A DNA stretch of 64,000 nucleotides from Brachybacterium sp. Z12 (GCF_014400405.1 NZ_CP060496.1:62001-126000); one strand, 5' to 3'; positions 35,388 to 45,187 are shown, counted from the first letter of the stretch. Notes: generated from the sequence alone by a model not told the origin. Program-made: numbers and translations.

Positions 35388-37585
35388 CCGCTGCCGATCC
35401 CTCCGCTGCTGAGGTCTCGGCTCGCGGCAACCTCGTGATCGGTATCGCGTCGATCGCCGTCGGAGCGGTGGTGATCCCCTACGGCGCGGGCATGCCGTTC
35501 ATTCGCGAGGGGATCCCCGGGCCGGGACTGTTCCCGATGATGATCGGCGGGCTGCTGATCATCTTCGGTGTCCTGCTGCTGCTGACCTCGGCGCTCTCGG
35601 CCCGGCGTGAACGCCTCCACGGCGAGCAGATGGCCGTGGCCGAGGCGGAGGCCCCGCCGGCCGCCGCCACCCCATCGGCTCCGGCCGATGAGGGCATCAG
35701 CGCGGTGCCGACCAGCGACGACGACGTCTCCACGGAGGAGATGGCCACCCAGGCCGTGGCGGACACCGACATCGGGTCCGACGGCATCAGGCGGTGGATC
35801 AACGGCGCCATCCTCATGGGCGGGATCGTGTTCTTCGTCCTCTTCGCCGAGATTCTCGGGTTCCCGCTGACCATGGCGATCCTGGTGGCCGCGATCGTGG
35901 GGTCGCTGCGGGCGAAGTGGTGGGTCGCCGTGATCACCGGTGTGCTGACAGCGATCGGTCTGTGGCTGATGTTCGAGCAGGGCCTGATGGTCCAGCTTCC
36001 CGACGGCCCGTTCAGGGGTTCTGACATGATCGAGAACTTCGAAGGCGCACTGCTGCTGATCGCCGACCCCACCACCATCCTGGTGGTCGTGTTGGCCGGC
36101 GTGTTCGGTCTGGTGATCGGTGCGCTGCCGGGCATGACCGCGACGCTGGCGGCGGCACTCCTCGTGCCGTTCACCTTCTTCCTGGATCCGGTGCCGGCGA
36201 TCGCCGCCATCATCACGATGTCGGCGATGGCCATCTTCGCCGGCGACATCCCCAGCGCCCTGCTGAGGATTCCCGGCACGCCGTCATCGGCCGCGTACAC
36301 GGAGGATGCCTTCGCGCTGACCCGTAACGGCAAGGGATCCCTCGGCCTGGGCGTGTCACTGGTCGCCTCGGTGGCCGGTGGCCTGTTCGGCTCAGTGGTG
36401 CTGATCTTCGTCTCCCCGATCCTGGGCGAGTTCGCGCTGCGGTTCACCAGCTACGAGTACTTCTGGGTGGCGGTGCTGGGCCTGACGGCCGCGGTGATCG
36501 TCTCCAAGGGAGCGCAGCTCAAGGGCGGCATCGCGCTGATGGCCGGTCTGCTGATCTCGACCGTCGGCCTCGACGTGACCCTCGGACATCCGCGCTTCAC
36601 CTTCGGTGAAGAGCAGCTGTACCGGGGCGTGGACTTCATCGCCGCAATGATCGGCCTGTTCGGACTGTCAGAGGTGCTGCGCGCGGTCACCGCCAAGAAG
36701 GGCCAATCGCTGCCGATCCCCCGGCTCGAGGGGCGTGGCGCCCTGCGCCAGACCCTCAAGGCGATCTGGAAGAACAAGGGCCGCGTGGGCTCGGGGTCCG
36801 TGATCGGCGGTGTGGTGGGTGCACTGCCCGGCGCCGGCGCCGACATCGCGGCCTGGATCTCCTACGCCTTCACCCGCGCCACCTCGCGGGTGCGTAAGGG
36901 CAAGACCGCCGACGACGCCCGCATCGAAGCGATCTCCGGCGCCTCCAGTGCCAACAATGCAGGCATCGCCTCGGCCTACGTGCCAACGCTGGCCTTCGGG
37001 ATCCCCGGTGACACCATCACCGCGATCCTGATCGGTGTGCTCCTGGTCAAGGGCATCACGCCTGGTCCGGACCTGTTCCTGTACCAGACCGACACCCTGT
37101 ACGCCGTGTACCTCATCTTCATCATCGCCAACCTGCTGCTGCTGCCGCTGGGCTTCCTGCTGATCAGGGCCTCGGGCTTCGTGCTGCGGATCCCGCGGTC
37201 GGTGCTGATGGGCCTGATCGTGGCGATCTCGATCTGCGGCGCGTTCGCGATCAACAACGGTTACCTCGAGGTCGGGCTGATGGTCGCTTTCGGGATCCTG
37301 GGCTACCTGTTCGAAAAGGGTGGGATCCCCCTGGCGCCGGTGGTGCTGGGGATCGTCCTGGGGCCGATCGTCGAGCGCAACTTCATGCAGTCGGTGATCA
37401 AGACGAACTGGGATCTGACCCAGTTCTTCACCCGTCCCATCAGCGCGGTGCTGATCATCCTGGTGGCCCTCGCGATCGCTTCGGCACCGGTGATGGGCTG
37501 GCTGGGCAAGCGTGCCGAGCGCACTGCGGCCCTCAAGGCCGCTCGCAACCGGGCTGTCAACGCCGACGCCGGCATCAGCTCCTGA
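35384..37585 (+). CDS. Fused TctB-TctA tripartite tricarboxylate transporter permease
   Basis: A 733-residue single chain. Residues 1-210 match the small subunit TctB (four helices, split by a hydrophilic Ala/Glu-rich insert at about 75-130); from residue 215 (MIENFEGALLLI) it is the large subunit TctA, with VIGALPGMTATLAAALLVPFTF, GDIPSALLRIPGTPSSAAYTEDAF and VGALPGAGADIAAWISYAF. TctA and TctB are normally separate proteins. No stop or start codon signals lie at the junction, and the frame is clean, so the fusion looks real. It probably imports L-rhamnonate or a related acid, judged from the downstream genes. Confidence 0.9.
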   Translation: MTAADPSAAEVSARGNLVIGIASIAVGAVVIPYGAGMPFIREGIPGPGLFPMMIGGLLIIFGVLLLLTSALSARRERLHGEQMAVAEAEAPPAAATPSAPADEGISAVPTSDDDVSTEEMATQAVADTDIGSDGIRRWINGAILMGGIVFFVLFAEILGFPLTMAILVAAIVGSLRAKWWVAVITGVLTAIGLWLMFEQGLMVQLPDGPFRGSDMIENFEGALLLIADPTTILVVVLAGVFGLVIGALPGMTATLAAALLVPFTFFLDPVPAIAAIITMSAMAIFAGDIPSALLRIPGTPSSAAYTEDAFALTRNGKGSLGLGVSLVASVAGGLFGSVVLIFVSPILGEFALRFTSYEYFWVAVLGLTAAVIVSKGAQLKGGIALMAGLLISTVGLDVTLGHPRFTFGEEQLYRGVDFIAAMIGLFGLSEVLRAVTAKKGQSLPIPRLEGRGALRQTLKAIWKNKGRVGSGSVIGGVVGALPGAGADIAAWISYAFTRATSRVRKGKTADDARIEAISGASSANNAGIASAYVPTLAFGIPGDTITAILIGVLLVKGITPGPDLFLYQTDTLYAVYLIFIIANLLLLPLGFLLIRASGFVLRIPRSVLMGLIVAISICGAFAINNGYLEVGLMVAFGILGYLFEKGGIPLAPVVLGIVLGPIVERNFMQSVIKTNWDLTQFFTRPISAVLIILVALAIASAPVMGWLGKRAERTAALKAARNRAVNADAGISS

Positions 37586-37596
37586 CCCGAGACGGA

Positions 37597-37625
37597 CCCG
37601 GGGCCGCGTCGTTCGCGGCCCCGGG
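37597..37625 (+). terminator. Hairpin after the Tct operon
   Basis: A perfect 12-base stem CCCGGGGCCGCG / CGCGGCCCCGGG with a five-base loop, 12 bases after the permease stop. It may reduce read-through into the dehydrogenase gene. Confidence 0.65.
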
Positions 37626-37680
37626 CCCGCTACCCCTCTGTCTCCACACCGTCCCCGGAATCTCACGAAGGAGCTTTCCC

Positions 37681-38768
37681 GTGCGTGCTCTCGTCCTGTC
37701 CGACTACCACCACATCGATGTCGTCGAGCGGCCCAGGCCCAGGCCCAGCGCGGGGGAGGTGTTGCTGCGCATCGCCGCCACCGGCATCTGCGGGTCCGAC
37801 TTCCACGGCTTCACCGGGGACAATGGCCGGCGCTTCCCCGGGCAGATCATGGGCCATGAGGCGGCTGGCACGATCGCGGCGCACGGCCCCGGGGTCGACG
37901 TCGAGGCTCTGCCGCTCGGCGCCCCGGCCACCTTCAACCCCTGGTGGTCCCGCCGGAGGAGGCGGAGGCCTACCGTGACCGTGAGCAGCACGCTCCCGGC
38001 AAGCAGGTCATCGGGGTGGCGCCCGACGTTCAGGCGGCCTTCGCCGATTACCTGGTGGTGCCCGAACGGAACGTGCTGCTGCTGGATCCTGAGCTCCCGC
38101 TCCACCTCGGCGCATTGATCGAGCCCCTCGCCGTCTCCGTCCACGCCGTGCGCCTCGGCAGCCCCACCCCGGGCTCGAAGGTGCTGGTCATCGGCGGCGG
38201 GCCGATCGGCCAGAGCGTGGTGATCGCCCTGCAGATGGCCGGCGTCCGCGAGATCGCGCTGTCCGAACCCGCCGAGGACCGTCGCGAGCTGGTCTCCACG
38301 CTAGGCGTGACCGTGCTCGACCCCGCGGACGGACCGGTCCCCGAGCAGGCCGCCGAGGCGCTCGGAGCCCCGGCGGACCTCGCCATCGACGCCGTCGGCG
38401 TCTCTGCCACCATGGCCGATGCGCTGAAGGCCACCCGCCTTGGCGGCAGCGTGGTGCTGGTGGGGATGGGCTCGCCGACGCTCGAGATCCCCGCTTTCGC
38501 GGTCAGCACCGAGGAGCGCTCCATCGTCGGCTCCTTCACCTACACCGCACGCGACTTCGCCGACGCGACCGCGTGGGCCGGAGCCCATGCCGCTGCGCTC
38601 GCCCCGCTGGTCAGCCGCACCGTGCCGCCGACGCAGGCCCACGAGGCCTTCACCGCGCTCGCTGCGGGGGATGGACCGCCCGGCAAGATCCTGGTCGCCT
38701 TCGACGACGAACCCCGCAACGATCTCGGCACCAGCGCCGCACCGACCCTTCAAGAGGCCACCCGATGA
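37681..38768 (+). CDS. Zinc-type medium-chain alcohol dehydrogenase (one frame break)
   Basis: About 362 residues. The catalytic zinc site is present: GICGSDFHG (cysteine 37) and GHEAAGT (histidine 59, glutamate 60); the coenzyme loop is [18 protein letters not shown]. The four cysteines that bind structural zinc in most homologues are absent; that loop reads [19 protein letters not shown]. The frame breaks near 37945, where one C is missing in [18 protein letters not shown] precedes the GTG. It overlaps the L-rhamnonate dehydratase start (ATGA), so it probably oxidises a polyol or sugar acid in the same pathway. Confidence 0.83.
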
Positions 38769-39952
38769 ACGCCACCCACACTCGCACCATCGCCCACGTC
38801 CGCGCCTACACGGTCACCGGCGGCGGGGCCGACTACCACGACCAGGGCGCGGACCACTGGATCGACGATCACATCGCCACCCCGATGTCGATCTACCCCG
38901 AGTACGCCCAGTCCCGCCAGTCCTTCGGCCTGAACGTGCTGGGCACCCTGATGGTCGAGATCGAGGCTGACGACGGCACCGTCGGCTTCGCCGTCTCCAC
39001 CGGCGGCGACCTCGGCGCCTGGATCGTCGAGAAGCACCTGGCCCGCTTCCTCGAGGGCGCCAAGGTCACCGACATCGAGCGGATCTGGGACCAGATGTAC
39101 CGCTCGACCCTGTTCTACGGGCGCCGAGGCATCGTGCTGAACACGATCTCCGCGGTGGACCTGGCGCTGTACGACCTGCTGGGACGCCTCCGCCAGGAAC
39201 CGGTCTACGCCCTGCTGGGCGGGCCGGTGCGCGATGAGCTGACCATGTACGCCACCGGTGCGCGCCCCGACATCGCCAAGGAGCTCGGCTTCATCGGCGG
39301 CAAGATGCCGCTGCACTACGGCCCCGCCCACGGTGAGGAGGGCATGAACAAGAACATCGAGCTGCTGGCCGATATGCGCGAGCGGGTGGGCGATGACTTC
39401 TGGCTGATGTACGACTGCTGGATGTCGCTTGACGTCGACTACGCCACCCGCCTGGCCCACCGCGCCCACGACTACGGGCTGCGCTGGCTCGAGGAAGCAC
39501 TGATCCCCGACGACTACTGGGGCTACCAGCAGCTGCGCCAGAACGTGCCCAAGGGCATGCTGGTCACCACCGGCGAGCACGAGGCCACCCGCTGGGGGTT
39601 CCGCCAGCTGCTGGAGATGGGCGCGGCGGACATCATCCAGCCGGACGTCGGCTGGTGCGGCGGCATCACCGAGCTGCTCAAGATCTCCGCGCTCGCTGAC
39701 GCCCACGGCGCGATGGTGGTCCCGCACGGCTCCTCGGTGTACTCGTACCACTTCGTCATCACCCGCACGAACAGCCCGTTCTCGGAGTTCCTGATGATGC
39801 ATCCGACGGCCGAGGAGATCGTCCCGATGTTCTCCCCGATGCTGCTGGGCGAGCCGGTGCCCGTGAACGGGAAGATCCGCGTGCCTGAGACGCCCGGCTT
39901 CGGTGTCGAGTTCAACCCGGAGATTCCGAGGTCCCGTCCCTACACCCACTGA
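38765..39952 (+). CDS. rhmD: L-rhamnonate dehydratase (enolase superfamily)
   Basis: A 395-residue enolase-superfamily enzyme that dehydrates L-rhamnonate (also L-lyxonate or L-mannonate in homologues) to the 2-keto-3-deoxy acid. Family hallmarks: [79 protein letters not shown] and [20 protein letters not shown]. Metal ligands would be D217, E243 and E271, and the catalytic base H321. It is coupled to the dehydrogenase by an ATGA overlap. With KdgT and the Tct importer nearby, this forms an L-rhamnonate uptake/catabolism unit; the aldolase or dehydrogenase for the next step is not adjacent. Confidence 0.92.
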   Translation: MNATHTRTIAHVRAYTVTGGGADYHDQGADHWIDDHIATPMSIYPEYAQSRQSFGLNVLGTLMVEIEADDGTVGFAVSTGGDLGAWIVEKHLARFLEGAKVTDIERIWDQMYRSTLFYGRRGIVLNTISAVDLALYDLLGRLRQEPVYALLGGPVRDELTMYATGARPDIAKELGFIGGKMPLHYGPAHGEEGMNKNIELLADMRERVGDDFWLMYDCWMSLDVDYATRLAHRAHDYGLRWLEEALIPDDYWGYQQLRQNVPKGMLVTTGEHEATRWGFRQLLEMGAADIIQPDVGWCGGITELLKISALADAHGAMVVPHGSSVYSYHFVITRTNSPFSEFLMMHPTAEEIVPMFSPMLLGEPVPVNGKIRVPETPGFGVEFNPEIPRSRPYTH

Positions 39953-40058
39953 GCGAGGGCCTGGTCCCGCAGGGCGGGACGAGGGTGGTGGAGGTGGTCA
40001 TGTCCGGGAGATGATGTGACGAGGGTCCCGGGACGTTCGTCACATCCGTGCGCGGCGA

Positions 40059-40072
40059 TATCCAATAGGATC
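40059..40072. promoter_or_regulatory. Operator-like site upstream of the hydroxyacyl-CoA-type dehydrogenase
   Basis: TATCCAATAGGATC differs from the GATCCTATAGGATC palindrome at two positions. It lies about 117 bases before the ATG at 40189. A short GTCCCGC-AGG-GCGGGAC hairpin at 39964-39980 marks the end of the upstream operon. Confidence 0.55.
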
Positions 40073-40188
40073 TGTATTATCGCGTGAACGAGATGACCGC
40101 GCGGACTCTCGGCAGACGCCGAGCAGGGGCGTAGGCATCGGTGCTGCCCACTGTGGCGGCAACCCGTACAGACGAAGGAGTCCCCCAG

Positions 40189-41160
40189 ATGACCATCTCC
40201 ACCGTGACGATCGTCGGCGCCGGCTACATGGGCGGAGGGATCGCCCAGGTCCTCGCCATCGCCGGCTTCGACGTGACGATCGCCGATGTCAGCGTCGAGA
40301 ACGCGAACGCCTCCCTCGAGCGCCTCCAGAAGGAGGCCCGTGATTTCGAGGAGCAGGGCCTGTACGCCCCCGGCTCCGCCGATCTCGTCGCGAAGAACAT
40401 CTCCGCCGGCAAGTCCATCGAGGACGCCGTGGCCGATGTCGACTTCATCGAGGAAGCTGTGTTTGAGCGCATCGATGTCAAGCGCGACGTCCTCGCGAAG
40501 ATCTCCGAGCACGCCCGCCCGGACGCGATCATCGGCACCAACACCTCGACCATCCCGGTCAGGGAGCTCGAGAGCGCCGTGAAGAACCCCGAGCGCTTCC
40601 TCACCGTGCACTTCTCCAACCCGGCACCCTTCATCCCGGGCGTCGAGCTGGTCGCCGGCGAGACCACCACCCCTGAGGCGGTCGCGGCCGTCAAGGAGCT
40701 GCTGGAGAAGTCCGGCAACCAGGGCGCACAGGTCGCCGACACCCCCGGCATGGTCCTGAACCGCCTCCAGTACGCGCTGCTGAAGGAGGCCACCTCCGTC
40801 GTCGAGGAGGGCGTCGCCACCGCGGAGGACGTGGACACCATCGTCCGCACCACCTTCGGCTTCCGCCTGGGCTTCTTCGGACCCTTCGCGATCGTCGACC
40901 AGGCTGGGCTGGACGTGTACGCGAGCTCCTTCGTGACCTTCGAGGGTGCCTTCGGCGATCGCCTGTCCACCCCCAAGATCCTCACCGACTCCGTCGCCGA
41001 GGACCGCAAGGGCGTCAAGAACGGCAAGGGCCTGCTCGGCGATTACGACGAGGAGACCGCCGCGGAGCTGGTCGCCTACCGCAACAAGGCCTACGCGAAG
41101 ATGTCGCAGCTGCTGGCAGAGCTCGGCCCGGCGCCCAAGCCCACCCCCAGGAACGCCTGA
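40189..41160 (+). CDS. 3-hydroxyacyl-CoA dehydrogenase-like oxidoreductase
   Basis: A 323-residue protein of the 3-hydroxybutyryl-CoA dehydrogenase fold: VTIVGAGYMGGGIAQVLAIAGF nucleotide loop (residues 6-27), FIEEAVFE, TNTSTIPVRELE, catalytic HFSNPAPFIPGVELV, and VLNRLQYALLKEA in the dimer domain. Proteins of this type that live in sugar-acid clusters (L-gulonate 3-dehydrogenase/lambda-crystallin group) oxidise beta-hydroxyacids that are not CoA esters, which suits this context. GAAGGAG precedes ATG 40189. It is followed by a strong terminator before the GntP gene. Confidence 0.85.
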   Translation: MTISTVTIVGAGYMGGGIAQVLAIAGFDVTIADVSVENANASLERLQKEARDFEEQGLYAPGSADLVAKNISAGKSIEDAVADVDFIEEAVFERIDVKRDVLAKISEHARPDAIIGTNTSTIPVRELESAVKNPERFLTVHFSNPAPFIPGVELVAGETTTPEAVAAVKELLEKSGNQGAQVADTPGMVLNRLQYALLKEATSVVEEGVATAEDVDTIVRTTFGFRLGFFGPFAIVDQAGLDVYASSFVTFEGAFGDRLSTPKILTDSVAEDRKGVKNGKGLLGDYDEETAAELVAYRNKAYAKMSQLLAELGPAPKPTPRNA

Positions 41161-41227
41161 CCCTCACCCACCCTCACCCCGCGGGCTCTGCCCGTCGGCC
41201 GGGCATCGTCGCCCGGGAACTGAGCTG

Positions 41228-41267
41228 AACGCTCGGGACCCGCGCACGAGCCCGGGTCCCGAGCGTT
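41228..41267 (+). terminator. Strong intrinsic-type terminator
   Basis: A perfect 15-base stem, AACGCTCGGGACCCG paired with CGGGTCCCGAGCGTT, with a ten-base loop and a following TTTCT. It lies 67 bases after the dehydrogenase stop. Confidence 0.8.
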
Positions 41268-41319
41268 TCTGCTTCGGGGCTCCCGACGGAGCGCGCCCGC
41301 CCATCCTCTGGAGATATCC

Positions 41320-42720
41320 GTGGAAGAACTCGTCCTCGCGGAGCGGCCGGTCTGGCTGCTCCTGACGATCGCGGTCGTCGCGATCGTCCTCCTGCTGGTC
41401 CTGATCATCAAGGCCCGTCTGCATGCCTTCTTCTCCCTGCTGATCATCGCGGTGGCCACCGGCCTCGCTGCGGGGATCGGGGTCGGCGACGTCATCGACG
41501 TGGTGATAGCCGGCTTCAGCACGACCGTCGGAACAGTCGCGCTATTGGTCGGCTTCGGCGCCGTGCTCGGCAGACTCGTCGAGATCACCGGCGGCGCGCA
41601 GGTGCTCGCCGACAAGATGCTCGACACCTTCGGGGAGAAGCGGGCACCGCTGGCCCTCTCCGTCGCGTCGCTGTTCTACGCGTTCCCGATCTTCCTGGAC
41701 GCCGGCTTCATCGTGATGCTGCCGGTCATCTACACCGTGGCCCGCCGTCTCGGCGGCTCGTTCATGCTCTACGTGCTGCCCTCGATCGCGTCGTTCATGA
41801 TGATGCACGCGCTGCTGCCCCCGCACCCGGGCCCCACCGCCGCCGCCATCATGATGGGCGCCGACGTCGGCCTCGTCATCGTCGTCGGACTGCTCATCGG
41901 CCTCCCCACCTGGTACTTCGGTGGCTACCTGGTCGCCCGTGCCATCGCCAAGCGCTACCCGAACACCCCGGTGCCGGCCTTGCTCGGCGAGCCGCGCGAC
42001 GTCCCGGAGGAGGAGCGTCCCTCCTTCGGCTCGATCATCCTGGTGCTGCTGATGCCGCTGGTGCTGATCTTCTTCAACACCGGCATGGCCACGATGGAGA
42101 AGTCCGGCTCGATCAGCGCCGACAACGCCCTCTTCCATCTCTCTCGCCTGCTCGGCGCGACCCCGGTGGCGATGGCGCTCTCCGCCCTGGCTGCCATGCT
42201 GCTGCTGTACGTGATCCCGCGGCGCCGCCGCGGTGAGAAGGTCGGTGGACTGCTCGAGGACCTCGTGGATGACGCGCTCGCGCCCGTCTGCTCGATCATC
42301 CTGATCACCGGTGCGGGCGGCGCGTTCGGCCGCATCCTCACCGAGACCGGCATCGGCAACGAGGTCGCCAACGGTCTGGATGCGATGGGCCTGCCGCTCA
42401 TCGTCTCCGCCTACCTCGTGACCATGGCCATGCGCATCGCGCAGGGCTCGGCCACCGTCGCCGCCACCACCGGTGCTGCGATCATGGCCCCGGCCATCAT
42501 GGGCGGCGACTTCAGCGCGATCGCCGTGTCCGCCATGGTCATCGCGATCGGTGCCGCCTCGATCGGCTGGTCGCACGTGAACGACTCCGGCTTCTGGCTG
42601 ATCGGCAAGTTCTGCGGCTTCGACACCGTGACCACCTTCAAGACCTGGTCGGTCGTGGGCACCACCATCTCGCTCGTCGGCTTCGCGCTGTCGGCGGTGG
42701 TGTTCGTCATCTTCGCATGA
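41320..42720 (+). CDS. GntP-family gluconate/sugar-acid:H+ symporter
   Basis: A 466-residue permease with 12 or more helices. GFGAVLGRLVEITGGAQVLADKM, YAFPIFLDAGFIVMLPVIY, LLPPHPGPTAAAIMMGADVG and WSHVNDSGFWLIGKF are GntP signatures. Family members import gluconate, fructuronate, D-serine or tetronates. GTG 41320 has GGAG 7 bases upstream. It directly precedes the DUF1537 kinase and beta-hydroxyacid dehydrogenase, the arrangement known from L-threonate/D-threonate operons, so a tetronate is the likely cargo. Confidence 0.9.
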   Translation: MEELVLAERPVWLLLTIAVVAIVLLLVLIIKARLHAFFSLLIIAVATGLAAGIGVGDVIDVVIAGFSTTVGTVALLVGFGAVLGRLVEITGGAQVLADKMLDTFGEKRAPLALSVASLFYAFPIFLDAGFIVMLPVIYTVARRLGGSFMLYVLPSIASFMMMHALLPPHPGPTAAAIMMGADVGLVIVVGLLIGLPTWYFGGYLVARAIAKRYPNTPVPALLGEPRDVPEEERPSFGSIILVLLMPLVLIFFNTGMATMEKSGSISADNALFHLSRLLGATPVAMALSALAAMLLLYVIPRRRRGEKVGGLLEDLVDDALAPVCSIILITGAGGAFGRILTETGIGNEVANGLDAMGLPLIVSAYLVTMAMRIAQGSATVAATTGAAIMAPAIMGGDFSAIAVSAMVIAIGAASIGWSHVNDSGFWLIGKFCGFDTVTTFKTWSVVGTTISLVGFALSAVVFVIFA

Positions 42721-42735
42721 CCAGCGTCTGAGACA

Positions 42736-42771
42736 GTGAGGGCCGGTGCATGATCGCGCACCGGCCCTCAC
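42736..42771 (+). terminator. Hairpin between GntP and DUF1537 genes
   Basis: A perfect 14-base stem GTGAGGGCCGGTGC / GCACCGGCCCTCAC with an eight-base loop, 16 bases after the GntP stop. The ATG at 42750 falls in its loop and is therefore unlikely to be the start of the kinase. Confidence 0.75.
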
Positions 42772-42812
42772 CTGTTCCCGTTCCACCCACTGACCCTCGG
42801 AAGAAGGCCTTC

Positions 42813-44179
42813 GTGACCGTCGCCCCCTCCCGCCGCCTGCTCGTCCTCGACGATGACCCCACCGGCTCGCAGTGCGTGGCTGGCATCGACGTGGCCTTCG
42901 ACGACGACCCCTCGATCCCGGTCGAGGTGCTCTCCACCCCGGGCAGCGCCTGCTTCGTGCTGACCAACACCCGTGCCCTGGACGAGGACGCGGCCGTGGC
43001 GATGAACCGGCGGATCGTCGGGGAGTGCTCGATGGCGGGATCCCCGCGAGCGGCCTGCACGTGGTCTCCCGCTCGGACTCCACCCTGCGCGGGCACGTGA
43101 TCGCCGAACCGGTCGCGATCGCCGATGAGCTCGCCGCCCACGGGGTCGAGGTCGACGCCTTCGTGCTGTGCCCGGCGATGATCGAGGCGGGCCGCTTCAC
43201 CGAGGGCGACATCCACTACGCCACGGTGGAGGGGAAGGCGGTCGAGGTCGCCGAGACCGATTTCGCCCGCGACGCCACCTTCGGCTACACCCACTCCGAC
43301 CTGCGCAAGTTCCTCGCCGAGCGCTCTGCCGGCACGATCGATGCAGCGAGCGTCCTCAGCATCTCCCTCGAGGACATCCGCACCGGCGGCCCCTCCCGGG
43401 TGCGCGAGATCCTCACCGGTGCTCGCCAGCGGGCCTGGGTGGTCGTCAACGCCACCGAGTACTCCGACATGGAGGTCGTCGCCGAGGCGATGGCCGTGCT
43501 CGAGGCCGAGGGCCGCACCTACGTCACCCGCTGCGCACCGTCTTTCGTGCGGCCGCTGACCGGCCAGTCCGGTGCGCGCGTGGTCGACGCGGATGCCATC
43601 GCCATCCCGGCGGGCCGGCTCGATCACGGCCTGGTGGTGGTGGGCTCGCACGTGGGCCTGACCACCACCCAGCTGCGCGCCGTGCAGGAGCGCGGCACCC
43701 TCACCGAGTTCGAGATCCACGTCCCCTCCGTCCTCGACGAGCGCCGCGAGCAGCACCTCACGGACCTCGTGGAGAAGGTGCGAGAAGCGCTCGCCGGCAG
43801 CGACTGCGTGCTCTACACGAGCCGTGACCTGGTGCGCACCGACGACCCCGCCGAGTCCCTCGCGATCGCCCGCAGCGTCTCCGACGCCGTGGTCGAGGTG
43901 GTCCAGAAGGTGCGCACGGCACGGCCCGCCTGGGTCGTCGCCAAGGGCGGCATCACCTCGCACGAGGTCGCCGCGAACGGCCTCGGGATCCGCCGCGCAA
44001 CGGTCGAGGGCCAGTTCTGGGCCGGGCAGGTCTCCCTGTTCTCCGCCGAGCAGGCCCCCGAGGAGGTCCTCGGCATGCCGTACGTCGTCTTCCCCGGCAA
44101 CGTGGGCGGGGCGCAGGCCCTGGCCGACGTCGTGGACACCCTCACCGCCGCCGTCGCGGCCCGCCCGTCCCATCACTGA
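42813..44179 (+). CDS. DUF1537 four-carbon sugar-acid kinase (one frame break)
   Basis: About 455 residues. N-terminal LLVLDDDPTGSQ and SRSDSTLRGH bind the sugar acid; C-terminal VVAKGGITSHEVAANGL, EGQFWAGQV and FPGNVGGAQAL bind ATP. The family (OtnK, DtnK and others) phosphorylates 3-oxo-tetronate or D-threonate at C4 (known). The frame breaks near 43037, where a G is missing (SMAG continues as IPASGLHVVSRSDST). The GTG at 42813 follows GGAAGAAGG. It is between the GntP permease and the beta-hydroxyacid dehydrogenase; with an L-threonate-type dehydrogenase the kinase is more likely OtnK than DtnK. Confidence 0.87.
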
Positions 44180-44195
44180 CCGCTGAGGAGCTCCC

Positions 44196-45115
44196 ATGGA
44201 TACTGCCGCTGCCACTGCCACTGACCCCGCCACCACCCCCACCTCCGTCGCCTGGATCGGACTGGGCGCCATCGGCACCCCGATGGCCCGCACCGCCGCC
44301 GACGCCGGGTTCCCCGTCACCGCCTTCGACCTGAACCCCGCCGCCCGCGCGAGGCCGTGCGTGACGTCGCCACCCCTGCCGCCTCGGCCCGCGAGGCCGC
44401 TGCCGGAGCCGACGTCGTGGTCGCGATGGTCGCGACCCCCGAGCAGCTGGATGCCGTCCTCTTCGGCGAGGAGGGCATCAGCGAGGTCCTCACGGAGGCG
44501 ACGACGCTGCTGATCATGTCCACCGTCGGCCCTGCCGCGATCGAGCAGACCCTCACGGCGCTCGAGGGCATCACCTCCCACGTGGTCGATGCGCCCGTCT
44601 CCGGCGGCGCCGCCCGCGCGGCGACCGGGGACCTGCTGGTGATGGTCGGCGGGGCCGACGCCGACGTCGCCGCCGTGCGCCCTGTGCTGGACGCCCTCGC
44701 CTCGAACGCCCCCGTGGTGGGGCAGAAGCCCGGCGACGGCCAGCGGTTCAAGATCGTGAACCAGCTGCTGTGCGGCGTGCACATCGCCGCAGCCGGTGAG
44801 GCGCTCGCTCTCGCCGACTCGATGGGCCTGGACCTGAAGCAGGTCCACGAGGTGCTGGGCACCGGCGCGGCGGCGTCGTTCATGTTCGGCGACCGCGGCC
44901 AGCGCATGGTCGACGGTGCCTTCGACGACGTCCGCTCCGCGCTGACCATCTTCGTCAAGGACATGGGCCTGGTCGCCGAAGCGGCCCGTGAGGTCGGCCA
45001 GGAGGTCCCGCTCACGAGTTCCGCGCAGAAGACCTATCAGCGAGGCAGCGAGCTGGGATGGGACCGCCGCGACGACTCGATCGTGTATGAGGTGCTGCGC
45101 CGCGGCGAGGGCTGA
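44196..45115 (+). CDS. Beta-hydroxyacid dehydrogenase, probable L-threonate dehydrogenase type (one frame break)
   Basis: About 306 residues of the 3-hydroxyisobutyrate dehydrogenase family: VAWIGLGAIGTPMARTAADAG nucleotide loop, DAPVSGGAARAATGDLLVMVGG, and catalytic lysine in GQRFKIVNQLLCGVHIAAAGEALALA. LtnD/DenD enzymes oxidise L-threonate or D-erythronate to 2-oxo-tetronate, which is isomerised and then phosphorylated by the DUF1537 kinase encoded just upstream. The frame breaks near 44350 (AAR continues as AEAVRDVATPA with one base restored). GAGGAGCTCCC precedes the ATG. A class II aldolase (OtnC) and OtnI isomerase, needed to finish the route, are not next to it. Confidence 0.85.
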
Positions 45116-45174
45116 TCCGCCCCCGCCCGCCTCCTTCTGCTCGGCCACCGCGGCCCGGCAGGACCAAGCCCAGA

Positions 45175-45187
45175 CATCCTAACTCTC
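45175..45187. promoter_or_regulatory. 13-base element repeated before two fucose-pathway operons
   Basis: CATCCTAACTCTC is found here, about 130 bases before the dehydratase ATG, and identically at 49025-49037. The sharing suggests a common operator for the L-fucose genes. Confidence 0.5.

Noticed and set aside
42750..42812. ATG 42750 as the DUF1537 kinase start
   Set aside because: It lies in the loop of a perfect 14-base terminator hairpin; GTG 42813 has a good ribosome site directly before the conserved domain.
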